Origin: an uncultured Oscillospiraceae bacterium
GTDB taxonomy: Bacteria; Bacillota; Clostridia; Oscillospirales; Oscillospiraceae
Length of the DNA: 9,309 bases
Direction: 5' to 3'
NCBI GenBank assembly: GCA_944385065.1
Contig: CALWVX010000063.1
Location: 1-9,309 of the forward strand
Position numbers and translations under genes: made by a program. Of the stretch, positions 1 through 6,397 are shown piece by piece. Each line of letters opens with the position of its first letter. The first letter of the stretch is position 1. Under the pieces are notes generated by a model that saw only the letters and a list, made by a program, of their open reading frames with translations, was not told where the DNA came from and did not search any database.

Positions 1-603
1 ATACTCGTCGTAAACCTCCTGCGGAAAGGCCTCGGCAGAGGTGTCGTTCTCCGAGTGATACCGGGCGATGTGGAGGGAATAGCGGAAAAACTGCTTCCGG
101 CTGGCCACAATCATATCCTCGGGCAGGGGAGGCTCCTGGGTGAAGAAATACCACTGGAACAGGGCCTTGGAAAACTCCCGGGTGGACAGGCTGTACATGT
201 CATAGGTGGATACAATATCCAGCAGCACCAGCTTGTCCACCACCTCGGGGTGGTCCAGGGCCATGCGGTAGCCCACCCGGGCCCCCCGGTCGTGACCCAT
301 GACGTGAAACCGGTCAAAGCCCAAAGCTTTCATCACGGCAATCTGATCCTCGGCCATGGTCCGCTTGGAGTAGTTGCTGTGGTCGGGCAGCCCCTCCGGC
401 TTGCCGCTGTCCCCATAGCCCCGCAGGTCGGTGGCCACCACCGTGAAGCGCCGGGCCAGCTTTGGGGCCACCTTGTGCCACATGAGATGGGTCTCCGGAT
501 GGCCGTGGAGGAGCAGGAGGGGAGCTCCCTCCCCCAGCTTGACTCCGTGGATGTCCACCCCGTTGGCCCGGATGGTAAATTCTTCTCCCTGCATCCGCAT
601 CAT
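1..603 (-). CDS. Alpha/beta hydrolase, fluoroacetate/haloacetate dehalogenase-like (3' end outside window)
   Basis: The first 201 residues of a probable cytoplasmic hydrolase are visible; the C-terminus and catalytic His lie beyond the left edge. The oxyanion-region HGHPETH is near residue 31 and DLRGYGDS at 59-66. The nucleophile elbow GHDRGAR at 103-109 carries Asp105, with Arg106 and Arg109 matching the carboxylate-binding arginines of fluoroacetate dehalogenase. LLD ends at Asp129, 24 residues after the nucleophile, as for the catalytic acid of that enzyme. An Asp nucleophile excludes a Ser esterase or lipase. The family hydrolyses C-halogen bonds of 2-haloacids through an aspartyl ester; epoxide hydrolases are a related alternative. 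The halide-pocket His-Trp pair reads Gln150-Trp151 here. Three in-frame ATGs lie close together (603, 600, 594); 603 or 600 fits the AAAGGGTG ribosome binding site. The gene has its own promoter. The family is firm; the substrate is unknown. Confidence 0.88.
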   Translation of the reverse strand, partial: MMRMQGEEFTIRANGVDIHGVKLGEGAPLLLLHGHPETHLMWHKVAPKLARRFTVVATDLRGYGDSGKPEGLPDHSNYSKRTMAEDQIAVMKALGFDRFHVMGHDRGARVGYRMALDHPEVVDKLVLLDIVSTYDMYSLSTREFSKALFQWYFFTQEPPLPEDMIVASRKQFFRYSLHIARYHSENDTSAEAFPQEVYDEY

Positions 604-652
604 GCTCACCCTTTCCCGTCCGGCGGAACCGGCGGTATTTATTTACTTCTCT

Positions 653-682
653 ACTTTACCAAATCCCCATCTGGTTCGTCAA
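653..682 (-). promoter_or_regulatory. Putative sigma-A promoter of the hydrolase gene
   Basis: On the minus strand TTGACG (677-682) is followed after 18 nt by TAAAGT (653-658), preceded by TGG, which makes an extended -10. It lies about 50 nt upstream of the hydrolase start and beyond the hairpin that ends the preceding gene, so the hydrolase is probably transcribed on its own. The -10 is a weak match. Confidence 0.55.
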
Positions 683-706
683 GTCCCGCCGCCTTCTCTC
701 TCCCCC

Positions 707-751
707 AAAAGGGCCGCGGGTCCGGCAAACTCTGTGCCGGACCCGCGGCCC
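707..751 (-). terminator. Rho-independent terminator after the sulfite/nitrite reductase gene
   Basis: A perfect 17-bp GC-rich inverted repeat (arms 711-727 and 735-751, 7-nt loop) lies 16 nt past the reductase stop codon. In minus-strand transcripts the stem is followed by only four U residues and then G residues, so the U tract is short although the stem is very stable. Nothing on the plus strand needs a terminator here. Confidence 0.75.
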
Positions 752-766
752 GCTGTCTTTCCGCTG

Positions 767-2314
767 TCAACCCAGATAGGGCGCCGCCAGCCGGTCCACC
801 CCCTGGGGGTTGTCCCGGTACCAGGCGGAAAAGTTCTTCCCGCTGTCGGCCGCGGCGCGGCCCAGCTCCACCAGGAACGCGGGGATGTCGGCCTCCAGCA
901 GAACGCCCACCTCCCGGCCCATGGCCTCCTGTCCCTGGGTCTGGGCCCCTCCCACATAGAGGGTAAAGGCGCTCTGCGGCTTTCCATCCACCATGCGGGA
1001 GGCACCCCGGAAACCCAGCGCCCCTGTCTGGTGGGTGCCGCAAGAGGAGGGACAGCCGGAGATGTGAATCTGGGGCAGCGCTCCATCGGGCAGCCCGGCC
1101 TGCCGCACCGCCTGAACACAGGCCTGCAGCAGGGCCTGGGAGTCCCGCAGTCCCACCTGACAGGTGGCCCCGCCGATGCAGCACACCGAAGTCTCAAACA
1201 CCGTCCGCGCCCCGGCCCGGGTGGCGTCCAGCACCTGAACCGCCTCCCGGCCGGTGAGATTGACGAGATAAGCCGTCTCATCCGGGGCCAGACGCAGCTC
1301 AGCCCCCTCCATGCCGGCCAGCAGATCACTGATCCGGCACAGCTCCTCCACGCCGGGCTGTCCGCCGATGGGGTGCCAGGCCACGGCGTACAGGCCCGGC
1401 TGCTTCTGGGGGATGACCCGGGAACCGGCAGCGCATGTCCCGTCCCCGGTCTTGGTCACCGCCCGGGGCTGGAGATGCAGGTCCAGGTCCTCGCCGCCGG
1501 CCAGCACCTCCTCCAGCTTCTCCCCATAGGCCCGGGCATAGCCCTCCGGGCCGCCGCACGCCTCCTGCATATAGCGGGTGCGGGCCCGGCCCCGGTTTTC
1601 ATAGTTGCCATAGGCCCGGAAGGTGAGCCACATGGCCTTGATATAGTAGAGAATCTTCTCCGGCGGCACCGCCTGGGCCACCAGCACCCCCATGCGGGGG
1701 TTGTTGCCCAGCCCGCCGGCGCTGTACACGTCAAAGGTTCCGTCCGGCCGGGCGGCAAAGCCCAGGTCCCGGTAGGTGGCGTGGGTCAGATTGGCCGGGG
1801 AATTGGAAAAGCACACCTTCAGCTTCCGGGGCATTTTCTCCGCCTTGATAAAGCCCATCAGATACTCTCCGGCGGCCTCCGCCCAGGGGAGGGTGTCAAA
1901 ATATTCCTCCTCCTCCAGCCCGGACAGGGGGGAACACATCACATTCCGGGGAAAGTCCCCGCCGCCCCCCATGGTAACGATGCCGTGGTCCAGGGCCTCC
2001 TCCATGATGGCGCACAGGGCCTCCGGCCCCAGGTCGTGGAGCTGGATGGTCTGACAGGTGGTGAAGTGTACCCGGGGCACCTGCCAGGTTCGGATCATCC
2101 GGGCCACAAAGGCCAGCTTGTCCCGGGTCACCCGGCCGCCGGGCATGCGCAGGCGGAGCATGCCGGCTTTGCCGCCCCTCTGGGCGTAGCTGCCGTACAG
2201 GCCGGAAAAGCCCTTGTAAGCCGCCTTGTCCACCTGGCCGTCATAGAAGGCCATTGTCTTCTCCCGGAACGCGGGCAGATCGGCCTTCCAGCTCTGGGGA
2301 TCTATTCTGGTCAT
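767..2314 (-). CDS. Siroheme / [4Fe-4S] sulfite or nitrite reductase
   Basis: A 515-residue cytoplasmic hemoprotein of the sulfite/nitrite reductase family (COG0155 type), which performs six-electron reduction of sulfite to sulfide or nitrite to ammonia. Two ferredoxin-like/4Fe-4S half repeats are visible. The N-terminal half has RxRxPGG (54-60), the TT-C-QT segment (85-89) and PRKLK (162-166), whose Lys164 and Lys166 match the active-site lysines of E. coli CysI. The C-terminal half has the full cluster and siroheme signature: Cys379-x5-Cys385, then Cys421-x3-Cys425. Cys87 sits where CysI and plant nitrite reductase have a substrate-binding Arg. No flavoprotein or ferredoxin partner is in the window, so the electron donor is unknown. 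I chose the ATG at 2314, with GAGGT about 8 nt upstream; an in-frame ATG at 2359 lies inside the predicted promoter. Sulfite versus nitrite cannot be decided from sequence. Confidence 0.92.
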   Translation of the reverse strand: MTRIDPQSWKADLPAFREKTMAFYDGQVDKAAYKGFSGLYGSYAQRGGKAGMLRLRMPGGRVTRDKLAFVARMIRTWQVPRVHFTTCQTIQLHDLGPEALCAIMEEALDHGIVTMGGGGDFPRNVMCSPLSGLEEEEYFDTLPWAEAAGEYLMGFIKAEKMPRKLKVCFSNSPANLTHATYRDLGFAARPDGTFDVYSAGGLGNNPRMGVLVAQAVPPEKILYYIKAMWLTFRAYGNYENRGRARTRYMQEACGGPEGYARAYGEKLEEVLAGGEDLDLHLQPRAVTKTGDGTCAAGSRVIPQKQPGLYAVAWHPIGGQPGVEELCRISDLLAGMEGAELRLAPDETAYLVNLTGREAVQVLDATRAGARTVFETSVCCIGGATCQVGLRDSQALLQACVQAVRQAGLPDGALPQIHISGCPSSCGTHQTGALGFRGASRMVDGKPQSAFTLYVGGAQTQGQEAMGREVGVLLEADIPAFLVELGRAAADSGKNFSAWYRDNPQGVDRLAAPYLG

Positions 2315-2349
2315 GGGGCAGACCTCATTTCTTTCCTGAATTTGGGTCC

Positions 2350-2378
2350 ATTCTATCATGGTTCTCCCCGGGGCGCAA
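2350..2378 (-). promoter_or_regulatory. Putative extended -10 promoter of the reductase gene
   Basis: On the minus strand TTGCGC (2373-2378) is followed after 17 nt by TAGAAT (2350-2355), preceded by TGA, which gives an extended -10. The -35 is poor (3 of 6). Predicted transcription starts near 2343, which excludes the in-frame ATG at 2359 and supports the start at 2314. I see no clear terminator between the GTPase stop (2420) and this site, so read-through from the GTPase gene is also possible. Confidence 0.5.
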
Positions 2379-2419
2379 GGAGAGAAATCGACCGTTTTGA
2401 AGCTCGCTTTTTGTCTGTT

Positions 2420-5080
2420 TTACCGGGAATCCCCGCCCTTTTCGACAATGCGGGCGGTGTTCCGCACTTTACTCCCCCCGCGGCCCTGCCGGTTGTGCCG
2501 GGCCACCAGGGCCGCGATCTCTCCCTGGGCCTGCTCCACCTCCGCCTGAAAGGCCCGTGCGGACAGGCGCAGGGCCCCGTGGCCCAAAATGATCAGCTGC
2601 TCCAGGCCGTCGGAGGTGGCCACCCGCACCCGGTGTTCCCGGCCCAGGTCATAGGTGGCTTTCTCAATATAGGCATCCGCCGTCTCCGCCTCCTTCGTGT
2701 AGACCACATAGATGTTATTCCGCTTCTCCACCGAACCCGGGTTTCCCTTCACCTTATAGGCGTCGAACACCAGAATCACGATACACTTCCGATAGCCCTG
2801 ATAATTGGACAGGATGTCTTCCAGAGCGGCCCGGGCGGCGGCCACGTCCTGCCGGGCCAGAGCCTGCAGTTCGTCCCAGGCGAAGATGATGTTGTACCCG
2901 TCCACCAGCAGATACTCCGGACCGGACTTCTGCTCCCGGATGCTGTACTTCTCGCTCAGTTCGGTGCGGGCGGGCTTCTTCTGGGGCTGAAACGACCGGG
3001 GCTCCACCTTTCCATAGGTGCGCTCGAAGATGGCCTGGAGCTCCTTGTCCTGCTCCAGGCTGCCCCCCCGGTACTCCCTGCGTCCCCCGGCGGGGGCGGC
3101 AGGTTCCGCCGGGGCGGCCTCCTGCCCCAGGCGCAGGCCGCTGTCCACATGCATATATGCGCGCACCTGGTCCCACTTGACGGTAAATCCGCCCCCATGG
3201 GCACAGAACACCGAATCGGGGGTGTTCTCCAAATCCCGCTCCGGGTCATAGCCCGTCCGGGCCACGATCTCCTCCTGATGGGCGCAGGGCTCATATCCCC
3301 CGGGCTGACAGGTCAGCCGACCCCGTCCCCGGGTATAGGCGGTCACCTCCCGCCAGTAGTCCCGCAGGCCGGCCACCGGGGCGTGGCCGGTGAGCAGGGA
3401 CAGCTCGCCCTCCGGCACCGGCCCCTGCACCGTTCCGCCCATGGCCTGCAGGTCGGTCATGGCCCGGCCCACGCACTCGGCGGGCAGCTCCAGCCGGAAG
3501 CGGTAGTGGGGCTCCAGCAGAATGCTCTCCGCCTGCATCAGCCCCTGCCGCACTGCCCGGTAGGTGGCCTGGCGGAAATCGCCCCCCTCGGTGTGCTTCA
3601 GGTGGGCCCGCCCGGCCACCAGCGTGATTTTCATGTCCGTGATGGGGGCACCGGTCAGCACGCCCAGGTGCCGCTTTTCCGCCAGATGGGTGAGAATCAG
3701 CCGCTGCCAGTTCAGGTCCAGTTCATCCGGGGGGCACTGGGCGGCTAGACGCACTCCGCTGCCCCGCTCCCCCGGTTCCAGCAGCAGATGGACCTCGGCA
3801 TAGTGGCGCAGAGGCTCGAAGTGGCCCACCCCTTCCACCGGCGCGGCAATGGTCTCCCGGTAGACGATGCTCCCCGCCCCAAAGGACACCTCCGCCCCGA
3901 ACCGTTCCCGGATCAGCCGGGTGAGCACCTCCAGCTGGATCTCCCCCATGAGCTGCAGATGGATCTCCCCCGCCCCCTCGCTCCACATCACCCGCAGCTG
4001 GGGGTCCTCCTCCTCCAGCTGGCGCAGATTGCGGAGCATGGCGTGCCGGTCGCAGCCGGGGGGCAGGATCACCTGATAGGACAGCACAGGCTCCAGCTCC
4101 GGGGCCCGGCCCGGAGGTTCCGCTCCCAGGGAGTCCCCCGGCCGGGTGCGGGTCAGGCCGGTGGCGGCGCACACAGTCCCGGACGAAACCTCGTCCGCCG
4201 TCTGATACTTCTCCCCGGAGTACAGGCGGATCTGGTTCACCTTCTCCTGCCAGTCGGGGCATTCCAGCTGGTCCCGCACTTTCAGGCTCCCCCCGGTGAC
4301 CTTCAGCCAGGTCAGCCGGTCGCCCCCCTCCCGGGTCACTTTGTACACCCGGGCGGCGAATCGGGCGGGATAACGGGGCTCCAGGGTATAGTTCTCCAGG
4401 GCGGACAGCAGCGCATCCACCCCCTCCAGCTTCAGAGCTGAACCGAACAGGCAGGGGAACACCAGCCGCCGGTCCACCAGAGAGGCGGCGTCGGCGGCGG
4501 TGAGCGCCTCCCCGGCCACATACCGCTCCAGCAGCTCCTCGTCCCGGCTGGCCAGCTCCTCCCACAGGGGCTCCAGGCCGCCGGAGAAATCCAGGCAGCC
4601 CTCGCCCAGCTGTGACTGGAGCTGCTCCAACAGGGCCGCCCGGTCGGCCCCGGGCAGGTCCATCTTATTGATAAAAAGGAAGGTTGGCACCCGGTATTCC
4701 TCCAGCAGCCGCCACAGGGTGCGGGTGTGGCTCTGGACCCCGTCGGCCCCGCTGAGGACCAGAACGGCGCAGTCCAGCACCTGGAGGGCGCGCTCCATCT
4801 CAGCGGAGAAGTCCACGTGTCCCGGGGTGTCCAGCAGGGTCAGCTCCAGCTCTCCCCAGGTGAGGCGGGCCTGCTTGGAGAAAATGGTGATCCCCCGCTC
4901 CCGCTCCTGAACGTCGGTGTCCAGAAAGGCGTCCCCGTGGTCCACCCGGCCCAGCTTCCGCACCGCCCCCGCCCGGTAGAGCATCCCCTCGGACAGGGTG
5001 GTCTTGCCCGCGTCCACGTGGGCCAACAGACCAACACAGATCCGTTTGGTCTGTCTTTTTTCCTCACTCCGCTCTCCCAT
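2420..5080 (-). CDS. Tet(M)/EF-G-type translational GTPase fused to a YacP/Rae1-like NYN endoribonuclease
   Basis: An 886-residue protein, against about 640 for Tet(M) and 170 for Rae1. The GTPase domain has the P-loop AHVDAGKTT (20-28), switch I RGITI (62-66), DTPGHVDF (84-91), NKMD (138-141) and SAL (214-216). Domains II-V follow to about residue 645. The domain IV tip (488-503) has His493 in register with the EF-G tip His and lacks the Tet(M) YSPVS loop. A Pro/Ala-rich, charged linker (about 650-720) leads to an NYN domain (about 720-861) with VDGYN, VFDAYKVKG, TKEAETAD, ATSD and GALRLSAR in the order seen in B. subtilis Rae1. Asp727 and Asp802 match Rae1 Asp7 and Asp81. Known: ribosome-protection factors act at the A site, and Rae1 cuts A-site mRNA on the ribosome. 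Inferred: one factor combining both on stalled ribosomes. The start has AGGAG about 10 nt upstream. It is divergent from the MarR operon. Automatic annotation as tetracycline resistance is likely but doubtful. Confidence 0.93.
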   Translation of the reverse strand: MGERSEEKRQTKRICVGLLAHVDAGKTTLSEGMLYRAGAVRKLGRVDHGDAFLDTDVQERERGITIFSKQARLTWGELELTLLDTPGHVDFSAEMERALQVLDCAVLVLSGADGVQSHTRTLWRLLEEYRVPTFLFINKMDLPGADRAALLEQLQSQLGEGCLDFSGGLEPLWEELASRDEELLERYVAGEALTAADAASLVDRRLVFPCLFGSALKLEGVDALLSALENYTLEPRYPARFAARVYKVTREGGDRLTWLKVTGGSLKVRDQLECPDWQEKVNQIRLYSGEKYQTADEVSSGTVCAATGLTRTRPGDSLGAEPPGRAPELEPVLSYQVILPPGCDRHAMLRNLRQLEEEDPQLRVMWSEGAGEIHLQLMGEIQLEVLTRLIRERFGAEVSFGAGSIVYRETIAAPVEGVGHFEPLRHYAEVHLLLEPGERGSGVRLAAQCPPDELDLNWQRLILTHLAEKRHLGVLTGAPITDMKITLVAGRAHLKHTEGGDFRQATYRAVRQGLMQAESILLEPHYRFRLELPAECVGRAMTDLQAMGGTVQGPVPEGELSLLTGHAPVAGLRDYWREVTAYTRGRGRLTCQPGGYEPCAHQEEIVARTGYDPERDLENTPDSVFCAHGGGFTVKWDQVRAYMHVDSGLRLGQEAAPAEPAAPAGGRREYRGGSLEQDKELQAIFERTYGKVEPRSFQPQKKPARTELSEKYSIREQKSGPEYLLVDGYNIIFAWDELQALARQDVAAARAALEDILSNYQGYRKCIVILVFDAYKVKGNPGSVEKRNNIYVVYTKEAETADAYIEKATYDLGREHRVRVATSDGLEQLIILGHGALRLSARAFQAEVEQAQGEIAALVARHNRQGRGGSKVRNTARIVEKGGDSR
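2498..2923 (-). other. NYN (YacP/Rae1-like) ribonuclease domain within the GTPase fusion
   Basis: This segment encodes about residues 720-861 of the fusion, in the same uninterrupted reading frame. All the acidic positions I can recall as conserved in Rae1 are present: Asp727 in DGYN, Asp773 in FDAY, Asp802 in ETAD and Asp824 in ATSD. The nuclease site therefore looks intact, not vestigial. About 25 basic and polar residues follow to the C-terminus (862-886), which could contact RNA or ribosome. Confidence 0.88.
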
Positions 5081-5105
5081 GGCCCGATCTCTCCTCTCAT
5101 CATGC

Positions 5106-5120
5106 TGTTATAGTATAACA
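5106..5120. promoter_or_regulatory. Inverted repeat over the GTPase promoter -10 (candidate operator)
   Basis: TGTTATA-G-TATAACA is a perfect dyad with 7-bp arms and a 1-nt centre. It covers the -10 hexamer (5112-5117) of the leftward promoter, where a bound dimer would block RNA polymerase. A flanking CTGT/ACAG pair extends the symmetry with a 1-nt bulge. The A/T-rich dyad with outer CTGT/ACAG recalls the repeat at the MarR promoter (5215-5236), but the two are not the same sequence. Confidence 0.5.
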
Positions 5121-5140
5121 CAGGCGCGCGCACTCGTCGA
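5112..5140 (-). promoter_or_regulatory. Promoter of the GTPase-RNase gene
   Basis: On the minus strand TCGACG (5135-5140, 4 of 6 to consensus) is followed after 17 nt by TATACT (5112-5117), preceded by TGT, giving an extended -10. Transcription should start near 5105, leaving a leader of about 25 nt. That is too short for the attenuation leader known upstream of tet(M), so control is more likely at initiation. Confidence 0.7.
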
Positions 5141-5188
5141 GATGCTGTTCGGAACAGGGAAGCTGCTGCCCCCCCTCCCGGCCCATGC

Positions 5189-5217
5189 TTGACATTCCGT
5201 CCTCTTCCTCCTATAAT
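5189..5217 (+). promoter_or_regulatory. Consensus sigma-A promoter of the marR operon
   Basis: TTGACA (5189-5194) and TATAAT (5212-5217) are both perfect hexamers, separated by 17 nt. This is as strong as a vegetative promoter can look, which implies that output is set by repression. It lies about 40 nt upstream of the MarR start codon and drives the three overlapping genes downstream. Confidence 0.9.
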
Positions 5218-5236
5218 ATACAGTATGCTGTATATT
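5215..5236. promoter_or_regulatory. Candidate MarR operator overlapping the -10 and start site
   Basis: AATATACAG-TATG-CTGTATATT is a perfect inverted repeat with 9-bp arms and a 4-nt spacer. It begins inside the -10 hexamer and covers the predicted transcription start near 5224. Size, symmetry and position match the autoregulatory operators typical of MarR-family repressors, and the first gene transcribed is a MarR protein, so autorepression is the simplest reading. Confidence 0.78.
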
Positions 5237-5256
5237 TTCAGAAGGGGGGCTCTGCG

Positions 5257-5712
5257 ATGGAAGCAGAATATACACTGACCCGGAAAATTCGGGAGCTGGC
5301 AAATCTGATTACCAAAAACCGGGACGCGGAGATCCGGGCATTGGGACTGACCACGGCGCAGGCAGATACGCTGCTCTATTTCGCCGAGCACCCAGGTCTG
5401 TCCATCGCCGACCTGAAACAGTTCCTCCACACCTCCCACCAGACCGCCCAGGGAATCGTGCGGCGCATGGCGGAAAAAGGACTGCTGCACCTGTCCCCAT
5501 CCCAAAGCGACGGCAGGCGAAGGCAGGTCGTCCTGACCCAACAGGCCTGGTCTCTCTGCCAGGCTATGCGCCGCAACGGCGCGCATGCCGGGGGACTGCT
5601 CGTCAGGGGGATGGGTCCGGAGGAGCGGCAGCAGCTCCTCTCTCTGATTGATCTGGGCATTCAGAACTTCAGCCGCAGATCGGAAAGGGGGGACTCGCTC
5701 CATGAAGCATAA
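5257..5712 (+). CDS. MarR-family transcriptional regulator
   Basis: A 151-residue protein of normal MarR length. The N-terminal helix (about 5-28) should form the dimer interface. A winged helix-turn-helix follows at about 31-95: LTTAQADTLLYF, LSIADLKQFLHTS, a recognition helix around HQTAQGIVRRMAEKGLL (61-77), and a wing with DGRRR (85-89), whose Asp-Arg pair is the family hallmark. The C-terminal helices complete the dimer. MarR proteins are usually repressors released by phenolic, antibiotic-like or oxidising ligands; only Cys101 is present and I see no clear redox pair, so a small ligand is more likely. I chose the ATG at 5257 because GAAGGGGGG lies upstream and an earlier in-frame ATG at 5185 precedes the promoter. 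The stop overlaps the next gene by 11 nt. The inducer is unknown. Confidence 0.9.
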   Translation: MEAEYTLTRKIRELANLITKNRDAEIRALGLTTAQADTLLYFAEHPGLSIADLKQFLHTSHQTAQGIVRRMAEKGLLHLSPSQSDGRRRQVVLTQQAWSLCQAMRRNGAHAGGLLVRGMGPEERQQLLSLIDLGIQNFSRRSERGDSLHEA

Positions 5713-6397
5713 GCCGTTTTGGTACATACTCGGACTGAATCTGATTGCCGTAGCCGTTGTGCTGAATATCCGCTATGACATGGGGGTGGCCGCCTTCAGC
5801 TCCGTGATGTACGCGATCTCCGAGATCTACCGCATCTCCCTGGGCACGGCCTCCATTTTGTGCTACCTGATTTTTGTCGCGATTCAGTGTATTCTGTCCC
5901 GGAAGATCACCCTGACCTACGCTCTGGAGATCCCCCTGTCCTTTGCATTCGGCTTTCTGACCGACATCTACGACTTTCTGATCCCCCCGCTGGAGTTTCC
6001 CGTCTGGCTGCGCATGGCGCTCTTTCTCCTCACCATGTTTGTCACCGCCATGGGGGTATTTCTGTGTGTCGGGACCGGCTATGTCCTGACGCCCACCGAG
6101 GGAATCGTCCAGACCATCTCTCAAGTATTCCGTCTCCCCTTTTCCGCGGTGAAAAACGGCTTCGACCTCTCCCTGGTGGCGATCAGCGCCCTGCTGTGCC
6201 TGGTCAACCACACCAGCTTTTACGGGATCGGCGCCGGGACTGTCCTGTCCGCCCTGCTCCTGGGACGCGTCATCCGGCTGTACGAACGCCTCCTTCCCCC
6301 AGGGCGGCAGCCGCGCCGGCACAGCGCCGGCTCCTCCCCAGATGATCCGTCCGGCGGAGACACGTCACCGGCCACTCCGGAAGGGAGGCGCTCATGA
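5702..6397 (+). CDS. YczE/YyaS/YitT-like (DUF6198-type) integral membrane protein
   Basis: A 231-residue membrane protein with about five or six hydrophobic segments between residues 7 and 198. The pattern of GLNLIAVAVVLNIRYDMGVAAFSSVMYAIS, then an ISLGT motif (about 44-48), then a second hydrophobic block ending FAFGFLTDIYDF, is characteristic of the YczE/YyaS/YitT membrane family, for which I know no established molecular function. TPTEGIVQ (about 142-149) is probably a conserved loop. A polar, Pro/Ser/Arg-rich tail (about 199-231) is likely cytoplasmic and disordered. The start overlaps the MarR stop by 11 nt, with AAAGGGGGGA upstream, and the stop overlaps the next gene by 4 nt, so all three should be co-translated. 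A transporter role is plausible from context only. Confidence 0.82.
   Translation: MKHKPFWYILGLNLIAVAVVLNIRYDMGVAAFSSVMYAISEIYRISLGTASILCYLIFVAIQCILSRKITLTYALEIPLSFAFGFLTDIYDFLIPPLEFPVWLRMALFLLTMFVTAMGVFLCVGTGYVLTPTEGIVQTISQVFRLPFSAVKNGFDLSLVAISALLCLVNHTSFYGIGAGTVLSALLLGRVIRLYERLLPPGRQPRRHSAGSSPDDPSGGDTSPATPEGRRS

Noticed and set aside
2315..2359. Upstream ATG at 2359 as the start of the reductase
   Set aside because: It lies inside the predicted extended -10 element, so it should not be transcribed from that promoter. The ATG at 2314 has a better ribosome binding site and fits the family N-terminus.
2386..2420. Short hairpin with a T run on the plus strand near the GTPase stop, as a terminator
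   Set aside because: The stem is only about 4 bp with a 2-nt loop, and no plus-strand gene precedes it. On the minus strand, where termination would be useful, there is no good stem plus U tract.
431..3748. A very long open frame on the plus strand, over 1100 codons
   Set aside because: It runs antisense across the hydrolase, reductase and GTPase genes, all of which have clear family motifs. Its translation is Gly/Pro/His/Leu/Gln-rich with no recognisable domain, as expected opposite GC-biased codons.
2420..5080. Calling the GTPase gene a tetracycline-resistance gene (tet)
   Set aside because: The fold fits, but the domain IV loop needed for tetracycline release is different and a nuclease domain is fused. 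The resistance label is not supported by sequence alone.
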